Origin: Stutzerimonas stutzeri SDM-LAC
GTDB taxonomy: Bacteria > Pseudomonadota > Gammaproteobacteria > Pseudomonadales > Pseudomonadaceae
Direction of reading: 5' to 3'
DNA length: 36,326 nt
Assembly (NCBI RefSeq): GCF_000235745.1
Contig: NZ_AGSX01000196.1
Location: forward strand, 1-36,326
In this document: positions 35,434-36,326 of the stretch, one piece after another
Numbering within the stretch: the first letter of the stretch is position 1
Layout of the letters: the number at the start of each line of letters is the position of its first letter
The notes under the pieces: generated by a model
Told to the model about the DNA's origin: nothing
Seen by the model: only the letters and a program-made list of their open reading frames with translations
Databases searched by the model: none
Translations under genes and position numbers: made by a program

Positions 35434-36300
35434 TCAGCGCAGTGCGCGCACATCCGGCAGCCCAGACAGGAAGTGCGGCCCCAGAAAGCGTTCAGGTAAC
35501 TGGAACTGTTCAGGATAATCTACCTGAACGAGATACAACCCGTAGGGATGAGCTGTCACCCCACCGGTCCGCCTTACCCGCGAATCCAGTACAGCCTGCG
35601 CCCATGCCACGGGCTGTTCGCCAGCGCCGATTGTCATGAGCACGCCGGCAAAATTACGCACCATATGATGCAAAAAGGCGTTGGCGCGGACGTCGATAAC
35701 GATAAGCCTGCCGTGCTCAAGCAACTCAAAGTGATGAATCGTCTTGATCGGCGATTTTGCCTGACATTGACGTGCTCGGAAGGCACTAAAGTCATGGGTT
35801 CCGACGAACGCTTTAGCCGCCTCACGCATGCGTGCGATGTCCAGCGGTCGGTGATTCCAGGTAACCTCTTCCGCAAGATGCGCGGGCCGGATGTGGTCGT
35901 TGTAGATCACGTATCGATAACGGCGAGCCATAGCGCTGAAACGTGCATCGAAGCTACGCGGCATCTCCTTTGCCCAGGTCACGCTTATATCACTGGGTAG
36001 GTTCTGGTTCGCGCCCATGACCCAGGCGTGCATAGAACGCTTCACCGACGTGTCGAAATGCACAACCTGCGCGCACGCATGAACGAGCGCATCGGTTCGC
36101 CCGGCACAGCTCAATGCCACCGGGTGACCGCCCGCCACCTTGCTCAAAGCGTTTTCCAACGAAAGCTGAATGGACGGCACGCCATCACGCTGTCGTTGGA
36201 AGCCACGATACCGGGCACCCTTGTATTCAACCCCGAGGGCTATCCTAAAAACGTCAGCGGCAGCCGAAGGGGCTGCCGCAGGGCTTACTGCATCAATCAT
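35434..36300 (-). CDS. truA: tRNA pseudouridine(38–40) synthase
   Basis: The product has 288 residues; it makes pseudouridine at positions 38–40 of the tRNA anticodon arm. The catalytic Asp70 lies in CAGRTDALVHA. The E. coli-type motif is GRTDAGVHA, so Gly is replaced by Leu here; I think this occurs elsewhere in pseudomonads but cannot check. RYRYVIYN, FLHHMVRN and GGVTAHPYGLYL are also typical. The ATG at 36300 lies two bases after the stop of the gene cut by the right edge. Confidence 0.96.
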   Translation of the reverse strand: MIDAVSPAAAPSAAADVFRIALGVEYKGARYRGFQRQRDGVPSIQLSLENALSKVAGGHPVALSCAGRTDALVHACAQVVHFDTSVKRSMHAWVMGANQNLPSDISVTWAKEMPRSFDARFSAMARRYRYVIYNDHIRPAHLAEEVTWNHRPLDIARMREAAKAFVGTHDFSAFRARQCQAKSPIKTIHHFELLEHGRLIVIDVRANAFLHHMVRNFAGVLMTIGAGEQPVAWAQAVLDSRVRRTGGVTAHPYGLYLVQVDYPEQFQLPERFLGPHFLSGLPDVRALR

Positions 36301-36302
36301 GG

Positions 36303-36326
36303 TCAGGCTAGTTTAGCGAGCATTTC
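36303..36326 (-). CDS. C-terminal end of the gene upstream of truA, cut by the window
   Basis: The last seven codons before a TGA at 36305–36303 read EMLAKLA. In pseudomonads fimV (a pilus-assembly/peptidoglycan-binding protein) sits directly upstream of truA, so this is probably its C-terminus; the fragment is too short to confirm. Confidence 0.4.
   Translation of the reverse strand, partial: EMLAKLA

Overview
The window looks like chromosomal DNA of a Pseudomonas-group gammaproteobacterium, most likely Stutzerimonas/P. stutzeri-like. This rests on high GC, tight −-strand operons with stop/start overlaps, a cyanide-insensitive-type cytochrome bd oxidase, and gene order. From memory, pepN / DUF2797 / rhomboid / phosphatase / nadK / fadH / nitrilase / araC and then gspC-gspD (xcpPQ) / metZ / purF / cvpA / SPOR protein / folC / accD / trpF / truA follows the P. 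aeruginosa PAO1 PA308x–PA3114 order. I see no transposase, integrase, CRISPR array or rRNA.

Layout. 1–3.4 kb: an RND (MMPL-type) exporter running off the left edge, preceded in its operon by an exported YCF48/BNR-repeat protein. 3.7–10.4 kb (− strand): pepN, then a run with overlapping ends: nadK, metallophosphoesterase, rhomboid protease, YeaC/DUF1315 and DUF2797. 10.5–12.8 kb (+): DUF1853 protein and a chromate transporter. 12.8–19 kb (−): a cyclic-nucleotide-binding/rhodanese fusion, a PLP desulfhydrase/deaminase, a long coiled-coil protein, an NTF2-like protein and fadH. 19.2–21.3 kb (+): a membrane-anchored nitrilase-fold protein overlapping an AraC regulator. 21.3–24.2 kb (−): a tiny acidic ORF, then cioA-cioB-DUF2474 with an ANR-like box upstream. 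24.2–25.2 kb: mostly non-coding, with tRNA-Asp, its promoter and its terminator. 25.2–28.1 kb (+): gspC-gspD of a type II secretion system. 28.2–36.3 kb (−): the housekeeping run truA, trpF, accD, folC, SPOR/DedD, cvpA, purF, metZ.

The most notable feature is the secretin GspD. After a complete secretin core it has a Pro/Gln-rich linker and a C-terminal SPOR domain. By hand alignment this domain is identical at 38 of 72 ungapped positions to the SPOR domain of the DedD-like protein encoded about 4 kb away. A SPOR domain would tie an outer-membrane secretin to peptidoglycan, possibly septal. The remaining xcpR–Z genes, which flank xcpPQ in P. aeruginosa, are not here; the interval between the AraC gene and gspC instead carries cioAB and tRNA-Asp.

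Other points of interest are a GIY-YIG-like core inside the zinc-rich DUF2797 protein, a probably periplasmic nitrilase-fold enzyme coupled to its regulator, and a two-cNMP-domain/rhodanese fusion.
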